DNA from: Microvelia longipes
Taxonomy: Eukaryota; Arthropoda; Insecta; Hemiptera; Veliidae
NCBI GenBank assembly: GCA_018340805.1
Contig: JACMZG010001911.1
Location: 36,927,200-36,991,199, forward strand
Length of the DNA: 64,000 nt
Direction of reading: 5' to 3'
Shown here piece by piece: positions 1 through 11,251 of this stretch. Position 1 is the first letter of the stretch; each line of letters begins with the position of its first letter. The notes beneath the pieces were generated by a model. It saw only the letters and a list, made by a program, of their open reading frames with translations. It was not told where the DNA came from and did no database searches. The position numbers were made by a program, and so were the translations under genes.

Positions 1-394
1 ATCCATGTTTGGTAGATTATTTATGTGTATAGGTTAAATTATTTATTATAATTATTCGTTAAAGAATAACATTATTGCTTATGTTTTCAAATTTTTTGCA
101 GTCTCATATTGATTTTTGTAGGTAGTCTGTACTCAAAAATGATTATACTAAACAATGGTCACTTTTATAATTAATATTTAATAATAATAATTTAGTCTTA
201 ATTTAGCATACTTTATTTGAAAAATATTCACTTTCACCTGGAAGTTTAACCGGATATTCGAACCCTAATCCAGGTTGTAACAAGTTTCGTTAGTGTCATA
301 AACCTTTTAACACACCCCGTGTTGTCAAAAGTCAGCATATACATACATACCGGCGTTTAATTGATCCCGACCTAGAGGGCTGAATACTTAATAC
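1..394. other. AT-rich unassigned sequence
   Basis: No gene or recognisable element is seen. A tRNA B-box-like string lies near 250-265 on the minus strand but has no cloverleaf context. Confidence 0.5.
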
Positions 395-587
395 AGGGTG
401 GAACATTTTATATGCACCATCATGAAATCCTTCAAAATATGGTAAAAACGTTGTCCAAGGCGCTCCTAGAAATTCTAGGAAATTCAATCTTGCGAATTCG
501 AATTTATCATTATTTTTATGGTAATTATTACCCAAATATGATAATTTTGTGACCACTTTTGGTAATTTTGTAAAGTCAAAATAGAAA
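395..587 (-). pseudogene. exon-like block A (homologous to block B at 1127-1327)
   Basis: Read on the minus strand, this block encodes a peptide ending PYFEGFHDGAYKMFHPV. The inverted block at 1169-1327 encodes PYFEEFNVNAFEMFYPV in the matching frame. Substitutions are mostly conservative, which suggests descent from a coding exon. The frame stays open from about 556 to 332. After the shared PV motif the two blocks stop resembling each other at a GT dinucleotide, as at a 5' splice site. On the other side, both are preceded by a similar T-rich stretch, as at a 3' splice site. I do not recognise the protein. It could be an exon of a transposon or of a duplicated host gene; no other exon is seen nearby. 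Confidence 0.4.
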
Positions 588-590
588 ATA

Positions 591-702
591 ATATAATATA
601 TCTGTGGCCAGCAGGATGACGGATGTCAGTCGAAAATAAAATAACATAGTAGTTGATTTTTATCTGTCATCCGTCATCCTGGTGGCAACAGATATATTAT
701 AT
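591..702. mobile_element. MITE-like inverted-repeat element, 112 bp
   Basis: Ends form inverted repeats of about 39 bp. The left arm reads tctgtggccagcaggatgac and continues with ggatgtcag; the right arm is its near reverse complement. The outer ends are TA-rich, so a target-site duplication cannot be separated from the repeat. There is no coding capacity. It sits between the two exon-like blocks. Confidence 0.65.
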
Positions 703-750
703 TGTACTCTAATTTAACTTTTCAGTATTACATTCTGATTTTTGACGAAA

Positions 751-800
751 AAAAACTTTTTGACTGACATCCGTCATCCTGGCAGCCACATATCAAAATA
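751..800. repeat. half copy of the 591-702 element
   Basis: The stretch ctgacatccgtcatcctggc, followed by agccacatat, repeats the right arm of the neighbouring MITE. No matching left arm is present here. Confidence 0.55.
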
Positions 801-861
801 TGTCTTTTTGTGGTTTTGAACAAAAACCTACGAGGAATGTCAATGAATAGCTTAATTAAAA

Positions 862-1080
862 ATTACCACATATGGTATTAACATAAAAGTAAAGTAATTA
901 CCATTAAAGTATTACCATATGTAGTATTAGTATAAAAGTAAAGTAATTACCATTAAAGTATTACCATATGTAGTATTAGTATAAAAGTAAAGTATTTACT
1001 ATTAAAGTATTACCATATAGTATTAGTATAAAAGTAAAGTAATTACCATTAAAGTATTACCATATAGTGTTAGTATAATC
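862..1080. repeat. 49-bp tandem repeat, about 4.4 copies
   Basis: Unit starts of attacc fall at about 862, 911, 960, 1009 and 1056, giving a period of 47-49 bp. Units carry gtagtattagtataaaagta and later taattaccattaaagt. The copies differ by a few substitutions and a short deletion in the last units. No open frame runs through the array. Confidence 0.85.
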
Positions 1081-1126
1081 TTTTTTTAAATTAATCATAA
1101 AAGCGTAAAAATGTTTCAAGGCATGA

Positions 1127-1327
1127 TCTAATTTAACTTTTCAATGTTACCAAAAGTAATAAAAATTCCCATATTTAGGTAATAGTTATCAAAAATGTTA
1201 TAATAAATACGAACTCGCAATAGTCAATTTGCTGGGAGTAGAGTATTTTCTAGAGCCTAAGACTATGTATTCACCTTATTTTGAAGAATTTAATGTTAAT
1301 GCATTTGAAATGTTTTACCCGGTATAA
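1127..1327 (+). pseudogene. exon-like block B (homologous to block A at 395-587)
   Basis: The frame from 1169 to 1327 is open and ends PYFEEFNVNAFEMFYPV then a stop. It matches block A, which lies inverted about 600 bp upstream. The upstream portion (about 1129-1160) is T-rich and matches the stretch outside block A, like an intron end. The stretch ccggtataata right after PV could be a splice donor. The product is not recognised. The conserved frame with changed bases is the evidence for past coding function. Confidence 0.4.
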
Positions 1328-1383
1328 TATAACATTATATTATATAATATATATTTATATATAATTATATAATATAATATTAA
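1323..1383. repeat. AT-only low-complexity palindromic tract
   Basis: A run built from tataat, atatta and tata words that can fold on itself. No specific function can be inferred. Confidence 0.6.
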
Positions 1384-2035
1384 CAACTTATAATTTCCAC
1401 TAAATCAATCTATCTAACCAAGTAACTACTATTATGAGATTCCAGTTTTTAGCGGGACTCAAGTAACTTCGTTCTGAAGTAGTCAGAATACTTTAAATTG
1501 TGGCATAATAAATCTAAAAACATGTAGTATCATTTCTTCTATTCATTAATGTATTATTTTATTTGTTTCAGGTGAGTATTCCTAAAGCAGTACAAATATT
1601 TTTTTATCTAGTTGGTAAGACATATTTTGATTTAGTTAGTTTTCTGTACTATTACTTCGTCACTCTAAAATTACATGGGTGATTTGCACGGATAGTTATA
1701 GTTATTTCCGGTCAATAGTCAACTATCAATAGCTTTAGAAAAAATGCTGTTTCCGGGGCTAGTGGCAAAACTAAAACGAATTCATCTTCATTTATTTCTT
1801 CTTAAGATGAAAACTCAACACTCACGTTTTGATTTTTTGTTCTAAATAAAATAATAAAGGTCATAAAATCATGCTGATGATTATATGAACTTTAGTATTA
1901 TTAAAGTTAAGTATACAATATTGAATACTAAAACAGCATTACTCTTAAATTGCATTATCTATTGAAGACGATGTAAGTAAAACAAGTTTTACTAATGACG
2001 GGTTTCCTTCCTCGATTGCGTGATTGACTATTATG
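1384..2035. other. AT-rich unassigned sequence
   Basis: Nothing recognisable on either strand beyond scattered stops and AT-rich words. Confidence 0.5.
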
Positions 2036-2295
2036 TGAGGGGTTCAGTGTTAAAGTGGACCAAGTCCATCAAACTTGATTTGTCATAAAAGACATTTTAG
2101 CCCCTTTTAACCCTGAAACAATTTAGAAATATTTCAGTGCGCAAAGAGACTATGGCGATTTATTGGTACCCCATGAAGCCAATACACATAACAACCTCAC
2201 ACTGATAAAATATACATATTCTCCTACATGAAAACACCTCTATCTCATTTTTTTTTAAAAAATGGACTTGGTCCACTTTAACTCTGAACCCCTCA
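2036..2295. mobile_element. 260-bp non-autonomous inverted-repeat element
   Basis: Terminal inverted repeats of about 34 bp: the left end begins tgaggggttcagtgttaaag and runs to aagtccat. The right end is the reverse complement with one or two mismatches. The interior is AT-rich with no open frame. Flanks do not show a clear target-site duplication. The superfamily is not resolved. Confidence 0.7.
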
Positions 2296-3761
2296 TGTGT
2301 ATTTCTTGTCAGCATTTCTAGAAGTTAGTAATTAAATTTTATCAATATTAATAAAACGCGATCAGTTAAATAAACTAGAATTGAGGTTGTGACTAAACCC
2401 ATGAGATCCATAAGTCATTTTTAGTGCTTATTTTTGAAATTTATAAAGTTTTCCAAAATTTATTAATTTAATTTCTAATGAATGAAAAAGTAGTTAAAAA
2501 TGTTATATTTAATAAAAAATGATTTTACCAAATAACAGAAGCTTAAATTTAATACATTCGAAGAGAGATATGTGTAATCTACGATTTTGAGTTATCTGTC
2601 TTTCTTGTATTTGGGCGAAACCCTTGTTTTTTTTTCAAATCGCTTGACAAATGAAATCCGTGAAAGGTTTGGACAATTGAAACCGCAGTGAACTGAATTT
2701 TTTCGTCTCTGAGAGAAGGGGAACATTTCGGTAAATATGCCAAGGCATATTTGATTTTTTCCATTTTTATTCTCCTTCTACTTTCAAATACTCATCACTT
2801 AGTTTTTCATTGCTTTTTTTTTATCTAAAAACTGATTGGAAAAATTATTGAGTCAATATTTTGTTGAAAAATATGTCATATCTATTGCTTCCGGGATTTA
2901 TAAAAAAGTGTTACAAGAAATAATTTTAAAAATTTAAAAGATGGGTGAATGTTCAAAAACGAATCTGATTTAAACGTTAAAACTGCAGAATTTAAAGAAA
3001 TGAATTGGAATCAATTTTACGATAAAAAGTGTATTAAAATTTGTCTGAGAATAATATTGATTGTCATGAGGTTCTAATATTAAAAGGATTTATATGTTAT
3101 TCATTCTTTTGATGTATTCCTGAACGAGCGGCAATTTTCGACTCTTGTTACTTGACTTTATTTTGTTGTTGTCAGTTAAAATTATCGACTGTACTAATTT
3201 TTTTCCTTAACAATTACTATTAAAAATTGCTATTATTATTTCTTTCAAGGTATTATCATTACTTCTTTAGTCCATCCTATACGTTTTTAATTTATTATGC
3301 CTCTATGATTTTATTTAACGATGTTATAGCAATACTGCAGTACAATATAAGAATGTGAAGGGAAATAAGAATAAGGAAAAGCTAATCTTTAAAGTATGAC
3401 TAAGTTGAGAGCACAACTTAACAAAAGAAAGACAAATTCATCGGTTCAATATCAACTTTAGACATCCAGTCAGGTGAAAACAACAGTCTAAGAGAAAATT
3501 CACTTTTAAAAGCTTCTTTTTGTCATATCCTGAAGAGCATCACAGGGGTTGACTTTGGGACCCATCTTCTTTTCGTCCTACTGTTACCTTTTACAATAAG
3601 AAATGCATTTGATCCTTTTAAAGCTTTTTAAGGACCTTTACAGCAGTGAAAAGAAAAAATTTCTTTGGCGCTTTTTATGTCCCCCCGTTTATTATTAACC
3701 GATTTTTAAGCATATAATACAACGAGGACTTTATGCAATTTTTATTCCTTTTTATTTAGTT
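2296..3761. other. AT-rich unassigned sequence
   Basis: No supported gene. A 61-codon minus-strand frame at 2579-2764 has no recognisable motif, no homologous partner in the window and no splice context. Confidence 0.5.
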
Positions 3762-4133
3762 AAAAAAATCGGGTACGGGGTACCTCGTAACTTTTTTTAC
3801 CACATCGGATCACTACGCTCATCCTCCCTGCTTCGGACTCGCGTCGCTTGTCCTCAGAATATACAATTCGCCAAATTTAAACTCCAACATGTTTTCGGAC
3901 TCGCTCCGCTCGTCCTCAGATAGTAAACGCATCCGTTTAATCATCAGCGGTCATCCATACAGCACTGGCCACGCTCAATGCTACTTAACTTTTATGATTC
4001 AACAAAAATCATGGATATACCATTGAAACGAAACGTTTTGTACTTATTTATTTGGTAAAGGTATATACAATCAATTTTTGCAAACACAATACTTTTCCTT
4101 TAAGCCTACGGTATAAATGAGGAAAAGTAAAAA
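3762..4133 (-). mobile_element. R1 repeat, internally deleted copy
   Basis: On the minus strand the copy starts acttttcctcatttatacc and ends with the family tail, seen on the plus strand as atcgggtacggggtacctcg. Both termini and the 5S-like module are kept (3931-4000 on the minus strand). Most of the middle core is missing: the sequence jumps from the 5' hairpin region directly to the segment upstream of the 5S-like part. The tail contains the paired words cgctcgtcctcag. Confidence 0.85.
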
Positions 4134-5456
4134 TAAGTTAGGGTTTTTTCGTTGAAATGAAATTCACAGTTTTAGGCCTTTCTGACCATTTGAGTATTCA
4201 CTCCTCGTAAACGACCACCAATGGGTTGCATTCACTATCCTCTTAAGTATTAATTAAAGTTGGCGAAATGGTTTTAATACAAATACTAATCATATATACT
4301 TAGAGCATATCCTCTAAGCTCAAACTCTGACCTCCTGTGTCGAAATCGAGTGCTTAATGGATTATTAATATTGTAATTTTATTTGAATATTACGGAGGAT
4401 AAAAAGACGAAGATTAATTAGTAGAACAAGTTTTTAAGAATGACCGATTACATAAACTATTCATAGCAAGGAGCATCTTGAATTGAACTTTAATTAAATT
4501 CTATATTTATATGTCAGTTATTATCTTTTTAGAATATTTATGTTTAATTTTATTAGGTTTCTTATAGTGTAATAAAGTTTATGGGGCAAAAAGTAAATTT
4601 TTATTTTTATTTTTTATACCACAAATTAAGTAAAAATGTGGTAACAGAACGTTTTTCTGATTTTTCGAATTGGGAGGTAGGGGGACATTAGTTAAAAGTG
4701 TTCAAAGGAAATTTGCCCAAAGTAGGTACATTGTTTTTGTACGAAATTCAATGTTTCTTATCGCGTTAGAGGAGATAGAAAGGCAATAATACAATTCCTC
4801 AGTTGTTATAAGACAGAGAGGCCAATACAATACACAAGGCATATCTCTTAGTTATAAAATTATCGGATGAAAAAGTTCACCTTATTGATTTCTATATTTT
4901 CAGTATCATGGCTGTAGTTGCAGAACTCAATCTGGTTTTGACATTTAGAATATAAATGATTTTGTGACGTGTTGTGTCTATGAATATAAAACTGACGTCT
5001 ATTTCTTTTATTTTATTATTTTTATTTGAAATACTTATTTCTAAACTTGATTACTTGGATGTATTAAAACTTATAAAAATAGTTAAATAAAAATGAATTA
5101 ACTGGTTGAATAATTTCTTTAATATTATTGATTTTTTAATAAAGATACAAACTAAACTTTCATACAGGTAATCTAAATTTAAATTTTTCTAGAGTGACGT
5201 AGTTACATATTAACTACATAGCATATGTTAATATAAAATAATTAAATATAGCTATTCCGTGGTTCAAGTAGTTGAACCAAATATCTTATAATTGCATCTT
5301 TAATCGAATAATTTTTTGGATCGTAATGAACCTTAGTACAAAAATCAACCTTTTTTGTCTAGACTCATCTCACCTGTAATTTATTTCCTTCTCTTTTTTA
5401 TATTTTAGTTTTTGACTTCTTATTTTTTATTCTTCAACTTTATTGGATTTTAGGCA
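4134..5456. other. AT-rich unassigned sequence
   Basis: No gene is seen. A small hairpin (taccaca / tgtggta) lies near 4616-4643. Confidence 0.5.
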
Positions 5457-5481
5457 CTGATGATGACCGTTCAGGTTAAAA
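5457..5481 (+). other. hammerhead-like retroelement tail motif
   Basis: The motif ctgatgatgaccgttcaggt, followed by taaaa, resembles the degenerate hammerhead core (CUGANGA, hairpin, GAAA) seen in tails of Penelope-like and related retroelements. The final GAAA is changed to TAAA, so ribozyme activity is unlikely. No coding sequence adjoins it. Confidence 0.3.
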
Positions 5482-5550
5482 GCTGGCTTTGATTTATAAT
5501 AATAAATCATCTGTGGAAGAACAAATTTCATTTATTTATAAGCTTATTCC

Positions 5551-5623
5551 CACAGGGAGGCCCTCGGGCTGTGAAGCGGCCCGGTGGGCTGACGCCGCGT
5601 AGCGGCTACGGGCCGAAGGCTCG
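5551..5623 (+). repeat. GC-rich tail fragment of an R2-like repeat
   Basis: This segment contains gggaggccctcgggctgtga, gaagcggcccggtgg, gcgtagcggctac and gggccgaaggctcg. The same word style (gcggagcgg, gccgaaggcc) forms the tails of the R2 copies at 5650-6026 and 14450-14920. It is much more GC-rich than its surroundings and stands just before an R2 copy. Confidence 0.5.
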
Positions 5624-5649
5624 TATTTAATTTGGCAATTATTTTTAAA

Positions 5650-6026
5650 AAATCACAAATCTTCATATAGTGTTTAGATTAGGTTGCAATGTTTTACCTT
5701 ATATACTACTTATGTATGGTTCACAAACATACGAAGTTCCATTTTATTATCAGAATTAGTTTTGGTTTAATTGATTGACATTTATAAGTCAAACAAAAAT
5801 TGTGTCATTAATTGACACAATGTAAACAAATCATTTTTTTTACCAATACATTTACAAATTTGCTTATATCGTGGCAGTATGCCACTTATATAAACCAGTA
5901 ATACTGATTTATATAAGTGGTTTATACTAACTGATAAAGTACATTAACCATTGAGGCGCGGAGGCTACAAAGCGGCCTCTAGCGACGAGGCTGCGGAGCG
6001 GAATAGAAGCCGAAGGCCACTTGTTT
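5650..6026 (+). mobile_element. R2 repeat, 5'-truncated copy
   Basis: Shares aaatcacaaat...atagtgtttaga and ggttcacaaacatac with the minus-strand copy at 12270-12745. It then carries the attatcagaattagttttgg core word, the cttatatcgtggcagtatgc module and a GC-rich tail with gaggctgcggagcgg and gaagccgaaggccac. Near 5875-5930, gccacttatataaaccagta and its partial inverse can pair as a hairpin. No coding capacity. Confidence 0.75.
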
Positions 6027-8419
6027 ATTTATCTAGTAAATATCTAGATTTTTCTAAAACCTAGTTACTGTGCCAATTCCTTGAATTTGTATTTGAATAA
6101 AAACATTTTATTCCTTTCATAAAATTCATTTTGAAAGGGGTTCCAATCATATTTAGGGAATTTTCAAATTAAAATGACGCTTTTGTTGTAAGTCTCATAT
6201 GACTTACAACAAAGATGTGGGATAATAGATATTTTTCAAACACGTTAATAATTTTTGTAGCATTTTTCACTATAGTAAAGTTCAAAAGAACTAGAAAAAA
6301 TCAGTTTAAAACCCTTTTAGTTTATCTTATATTGATGTAATGTTAAACTTTCGAATTGTTCGTAACAATTTTGTTTCCTAAACCCTATAAAAATGAGTCT
6401 AATACTGACCAATAGAACAGCAAACAAAATTATGTACATGCTCGATCTTTGTATTGACTTACTGTTAAATACATTGTATTTTAATTCTATTTAAAGAGAC
6501 TAATGCTCGTTTGTCAAAATAATTTCAGAGAGCCTATTATAAAATAAATTCTGATAATTTAATCAAATAATTAATATAATGTAATAATTAGTTTAATTAA
6601 TTTAATAATTAAAATTTATTCATCCAGTCACGATAAAACCTGATGATAAAGTATGGTGGGTTTAGAATAAATGTATATTATAAGCTAAATGTATCAATTT
6701 TAGGGGGAAATTCGCTTAACCCCCAACATAAACCGTGGGACCAGGACCCTAACATAAAGGGATATGTTTTTTGAATCAGAAGGTCTTGCGGAATCGATCT
6801 CCCCACTTCCTGTCTACCCGTTAATAACGATTTGTTAACGAATAAAAGGGAGAGATCCCTCAATAATTTAAATATATTGGTTTTATTAGTTGATTTTTAC
6901 CCGCACAAAAATCAACGTATTTATCGTATTATGTTAGAGATAATAATCACTTAAGTTATATTTCCATGAAATATTCCCTTCGTTAGGTACCTAAATAATT
7001 TGAAAATAGACAACTGGACAGTCAAATGTGTTTGGTCGAATGAGGAACAATATCACACGTGGATGTGTGAAGGTGTTATCGTGGTTTATATGGTTTACAC
7101 AAGATTTATATTCATAATGGTTTTGTTTTCTACTTTTTTCATCTTATTTTTCTATAGTTTGTCCTAAAGTATTTCGTAATTCAAATTCATCGATTTAATA
7201 GTATATTATGCTACAAGACTGTGGAGAAGGTTTTTTTTACTGTGGCGACTATACTTATTGTCGAGGGAAGACAGACTGTGAAATGCGTCGAGGAAAAAGA
7301 CCATTCTCAGTCGTGTAGCATACAGTATGTTTTCGAGCATAATAGTAGTAAATAACTATGTTATAGAAAAACAGTATGTAAATGTATAAAAAATTGCCGG
7401 TACAGTTTTTTCGTTCGTCTCGTTGGCCAAAAGTTTCAATACTGGAGGCGTATCTCAATGTCTAAAATAAATAAATAAATCGTTTATTTATACATAAATA
7501 CCTGTTTATAATCCTGTCTATCCAGGATTATTAAACACTTGATTAAAAATAATTACTTCCTTTCCGAAAATAACAATCTTCGATAGCAAAAGCGTTCCAT
7601 TGATTATTTATTTTATAAAAGAAAGAACAAGGAAGGTAATATTATATAACCTTGTAGTAAGCTACTCGCGCCTCCTAGTGGATATTTAAGGAACTTCACA
7701 TACGATAGTTTTTTTTTTTTTTTTTACAATCGTCTACTGTAAGAACTACGTAACTGTCGCAGGGGCCTTTTAAAAACATATTTTACCTACTTTTTGAGGA
7801 TTTAAAGTGCCTACTTTACAACCTGTCAAAACAAATGTATCACGAACATTAAAACATTTACATCTATTAGTGTTTTATCCACTAAATTTTATTTTGATAT
7901 TAGTCGCCGTATTAAATGTATCGACATAAATTTTAAAACCCTGAGAGCCCATATCTTTTGATCTTCCTGTTTTTAGACGTATGAAACTACGTCAGATTGC
8001 CTAACAATTAAAGAACTAGCAGTTATGAGTATTTATCTTTTGTTTTCTAAATTATTGGCGAAAATACTTATTTATTGTTATAATACTTTAAATTAAATAA
8101 GACTTTTTATTTACATTTGTCAAACAAATATGTATTTTTACCATAAATTTAAATAAATAAAACGTATTATACAATATCGATACTTGCTCAGTTTTCTGTT
8201 GATAATAATTGTTGAAATATATTGTTATTATTCATCTAAAGGATTTAACTAAATAATAACCTTGCTACCAAGTATGACCGCTGGTGTTTTTGAAGCTTTC
8301 GGAAACATAGAAATTAAGTTTTCGTATTGCATGGCTGAATGTATATCGTAATGATTATACTTTTTGAAGCTCTTATTAACCTTAAGGTATAACACCCCAG
8401 AACTTAGAATACTTAATAA
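6027..8419. other. AT-rich unassigned sequence
   Basis: No supported gene. A short minus-strand frame at 6678-6863 is not recognised. A T16 run lies near 7710-7725, and a short hairpin (aatcctg / caggatt) near 7511-7530. Confidence 0.5.
6183..6212. repeat. perfect 12-bp hairpin
   Basis: Arms ttgttgtaagtc and gacttacaacaa are separated by 6 bases. It may be the relic of a small fold-back element. Confidence 0.6.
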
Positions 8420-8548
8420 TTCTGAGGTCTGAAGCTAGACCGAAGCAATACCACTTTGATTTTGAAGACCAGCGAAGCCTGTCTTACTTAAACTTAAGTC
8501 TAAAGTTGTAAGAAAATGTACCAAGGTATCTTCTACCCAATTTTTTCT
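8420..8548 (+). repeat. R1 tail fragment (degenerate)
   Basis: The words gaccgaagcaataccacttt, gaccagcgaagcctg and ccaaggtatcttctaccc resemble the last third of R1, especially the diverged copy at 45664-46482. The 5S-like part is not recognisable here. Confidence 0.4.
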
Positions 8549-9590
8549 TAATAGTATGTAGTATATTTTAAAATAAAATACTAAAAATTATGAAATGAGT
8601 AAAATCCTTTTAGGTGGAGTATTTGTTTATAAAATAATAAAATGAATTCCTAGTGTTTCAATTTGATTAATTATTTTGTATGTGTTTTATTTTTAATGTT
8701 GAAAATAGTTGGAATGATACAGAATCATTCCTATAAGTATCTGTTATATTCTTAAATAAAAACAAATCTATTTTCAAACAGTGCAAATGTTACAGGTTAT
8801 GAAACTTTATTGCATGTACGTCTGAAATATTTCAATCTCTCGCATATTTGACAATTCGAAAATTTAATCTATTTTACCGGCTATATTTGTGAAATTCTCG
8901 TGAACAAAGTTATTTATTATTCATGGGCTACTCTTGTAACTCTGCATTCCCTACTATCAGAAGAAATGTAGGAACTATAGCATTTCTATTTCTATTATTG
9001 AGTGGTAATTTCGTTGTTCGTTTTCACTCCATAGGAATGAGATGCAAAGACCATCAAATTATAGATTATCATCATACATAACTTATTTATGACAAAACAA
9101 AACGTACGTATGGTTACTACTTATTAACTGATAAAGCAAAGAATTATCCTGATTTAACATGTAATGTTTTTGAATAAGGAAAAATATATTAGATCAGTTT
9201 TCAGTTCATTACTAGTGTTGATTTAGTGTTAGCATTGGGGATTTGTTTAGTACCTAATTTGTTTAGTACTCATGCTAACTAGTACCTACTAATTGGCATG
9301 AGTCTCCGCTAATTAGCTCAACCACCATTTAAACGTCATTGTATGCTTTTTAGTACCAGTGGATGCATATAAGTATAAGTTTTAGAAGTATGCTTCAACG
9401 ATGTCTAAGTTTAAGACACAAAGCTGTCTTAATAAATCGATCTCCTCATTTTTCTTTTATCGTTTTGCTCTTGCTTTTGCTTGCAATGGCGATATTTTGT
9501 GAATGAAATTACCAGAAGAGAAAACTTTCTTCTTTTGCTTTGTCTTTTTTTATTCATCACTATACCTATTTATAATTTAATTTTTTTTAA
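8549..9590. other. AT-rich unassigned sequence
   Basis: No gene is seen. Small hairpins occur near 8711-8732 (ggaatgat / atcattcc) and 9270-9306 (actcatgc / gcatgagt). Confidence 0.5.
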
Positions 9591-9664
9591 GACTGCAGTC
9601 CTATATAATATTAATTTATTTAATAATTCTCACAACGTTTCATTGAGCGAAGCTTAACATATGT

Positions 9665-9889
9665 GATAAAACATATACCGATGAAACCCCACAGTTATTT
9701 CTAAACAGGCTTAGGGTCCATAATAAAAATGCAGACCATTTAGACACAGATACAGCCATAGCTGAACATATGACCAAGAAAAAACATATTGATAATGACA
9801 ATGTTCAAATCCTACATTCCGAAAAACATTTAAACAAACGACGCATTTTGGAAAGTCTTTACATCAAAACTGACCCTAACACCACATGA
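9665..9889 (+). pseudogene. GIY-YIG endonuclease C-terminal fragment (Penelope-like)
   Basis: Seventy-four codons and a stop, open throughout but with no start codon. Readable motifs are TDTAIAEHM, then KHIDNDNVQILHSEKH, then KRRILESLYIKTDPN near the end. Penelope-like endonucleases carry the same order: an AEH motif, a D-N-V-x-I-L block with E, and RRxxESLYI with catalytic-region residues. The GIY and YIG motifs and the whole reverse transcriptase are absent. The encoded enzyme nicks DNA for retrotransposition in intact relatives; this fragment cannot do so alone. The open frame suggests fairly recent loss. Confidence 0.72.
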
Positions 9890-9979
9890 ATAAAAAAAAT
9901 TATTCTAAATTATATTCAATTTTTTATGTTATGTTTAAAAAATTTTTACATTACAATTTTAATTTTATTTTGGATTCAC

Positions 9980-10009
9980 CTGAAGATGTTGAGCTTCGCT
10001 CAATGAAAC
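9980..10009 (+). other. hammerhead-like motif in the Penelope-like terminal repeat
   Basis: ctgaaga is followed by a hairpin (ttgagc ttc gctcaa) and then gaaac. The spacing has extra bases compared with a minimal hammerhead, and stems I and III were not verified. Penelope-like elements are known to carry such motifs. Confidence 0.3.
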
Positions 10010-10055
10010 TTTGTGAGAATTATCAAATAAATTAATATTATATGGGACTGCAGTC

Positions 10056-11251
10056 TTCATTATATATATCATACCGGTCCAAAAAAATTACTTTTTTATT
10101 ATACCTATTGTTACAAAGCTTTAGTTTTAACACTTTTTAGCGCCTATTTATTTGACATTATTAATCATCACAAAACTATAGATTTCTCTATTGTTGTAAA
10201 AATGAAATTATTTGTGTAAGGTTATTTGTATCTGCCACATCTATCGTTCCTTTGACTAATTTACACCTACATCTAATTAGCAATATGATGTAATTATATA
10301 AGCAGCTAACCAGATAGATATAATGCTTATTATGCATACTCTATTAGCCTAATGTACATTGTCACTAAAGCTAATGGTGTTAGACGAGACGTTGCGAAAC
10401 CAAATACTATGTGTCACGTCAGAATTACACCCTAAATCTAATTGAATATACACAATCATTGAATATGTATATTTAATTTTTTACTGCAAAGTATGTTTTC
10501 ACTTTAAAATTTTATTTATGACATTTAGGGTATACTGCCAAAAGATAACACCTCGTGTATAAGTTTTATTATTAATTATAATAAGAGTTTATTTTTGAAT
10601 TGACCTTCTTTATCACATTCTTATCTATTATTGGTTTGACTTTATAATGCTTACGTGTTAACCTGATGACGTTACAAGCCTTTTTTTCGTAGAAAAAAAT
10701 AAAATCAAAATCGCATCAAATATGGCATATGTCGTACTGAAACCTGCAGAATAAGTCTAGCATTGTAAGGTGTTTTTTAGATAGTAAAAAGTGAGTTCCT
10801 AAACATCATATCAAAATTCGGAATATGCTCGACTCATCAGAATATTGAGCTGAGCATGCGTACGAAATTTCAATTCTGTATGACATATAATAACAGAGCA
10901 CTTTCCGGAATACTAAAAGATATGGGTAGTAGAGCAATAAGAACTATCTGAACACTAGCAACCTTTGAATCCTAAATAATTGATTGATTCCTTTAACAAT
11001 TTTTACTCTAGATATCATTAAAAGTGCTGCAGTGTATCTTTCTTAAATTTAAAACAAGTTGATTTTGCTCTGCACTTCATATTTATATCTTTTCGTCATT
11101 TATATCGTGTGTTTATTATTGTGTTTGCACAAAACATCCGAAACCGACATTTCACCTTAATTATCCCTTGAAAGACCTTAAAAACCTCCTGATTAGTTTT
11201 TACCAAGGTGCTATTGTGTTAGTGTGTCTGTTCCATAAAATTAATTTAATT
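10056..11251. other. AT-rich unassigned sequence
   Basis: Nothing recognisable apart from AT-rich words and a weak hairpin near 10822-10858. Confidence 0.5.

Larger units (their letters stand above)
9591..10055 (+). mobile_element. deleted Penelope-like element with 70-bp inverted ends
   Basis: Arms at 9591-9660 and 9986-10055 are inverted repeats of about 70 bp with few mismatches. Each ends in the palindrome gactgcagtc. Between them lies the C-terminal piece of a Penelope-type GIY-YIG endonuclease (9665-9889). Penelope-like elements usually have reverse transcriptase followed by GIY-YIG, with terminal repeats that can be inverted. The reverse transcriptase is missing, so this is a non-autonomous remnant. 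A hammerhead-like word string (ctgaaga, hairpin ttgagc/gctcaa, gaaac) overlaps the right arm. Confidence 0.7.

Noticed and set aside
225..290. tRNA gene on the minus strand (B-box-like ggttcgaat)
   Set aside because: No T-stem pairing, no A box at the right distance and no acceptor stem.
2579..2764. 61-codon minus-strand frame
   Set aside because: No motif or partner copy; length expected by chance in 64 kb.
6678..6863. 61-codon minus-strand frame that looks protein-like
   Set aside because: No recognised motif, no splice context and no second copy; kept as unassigned.
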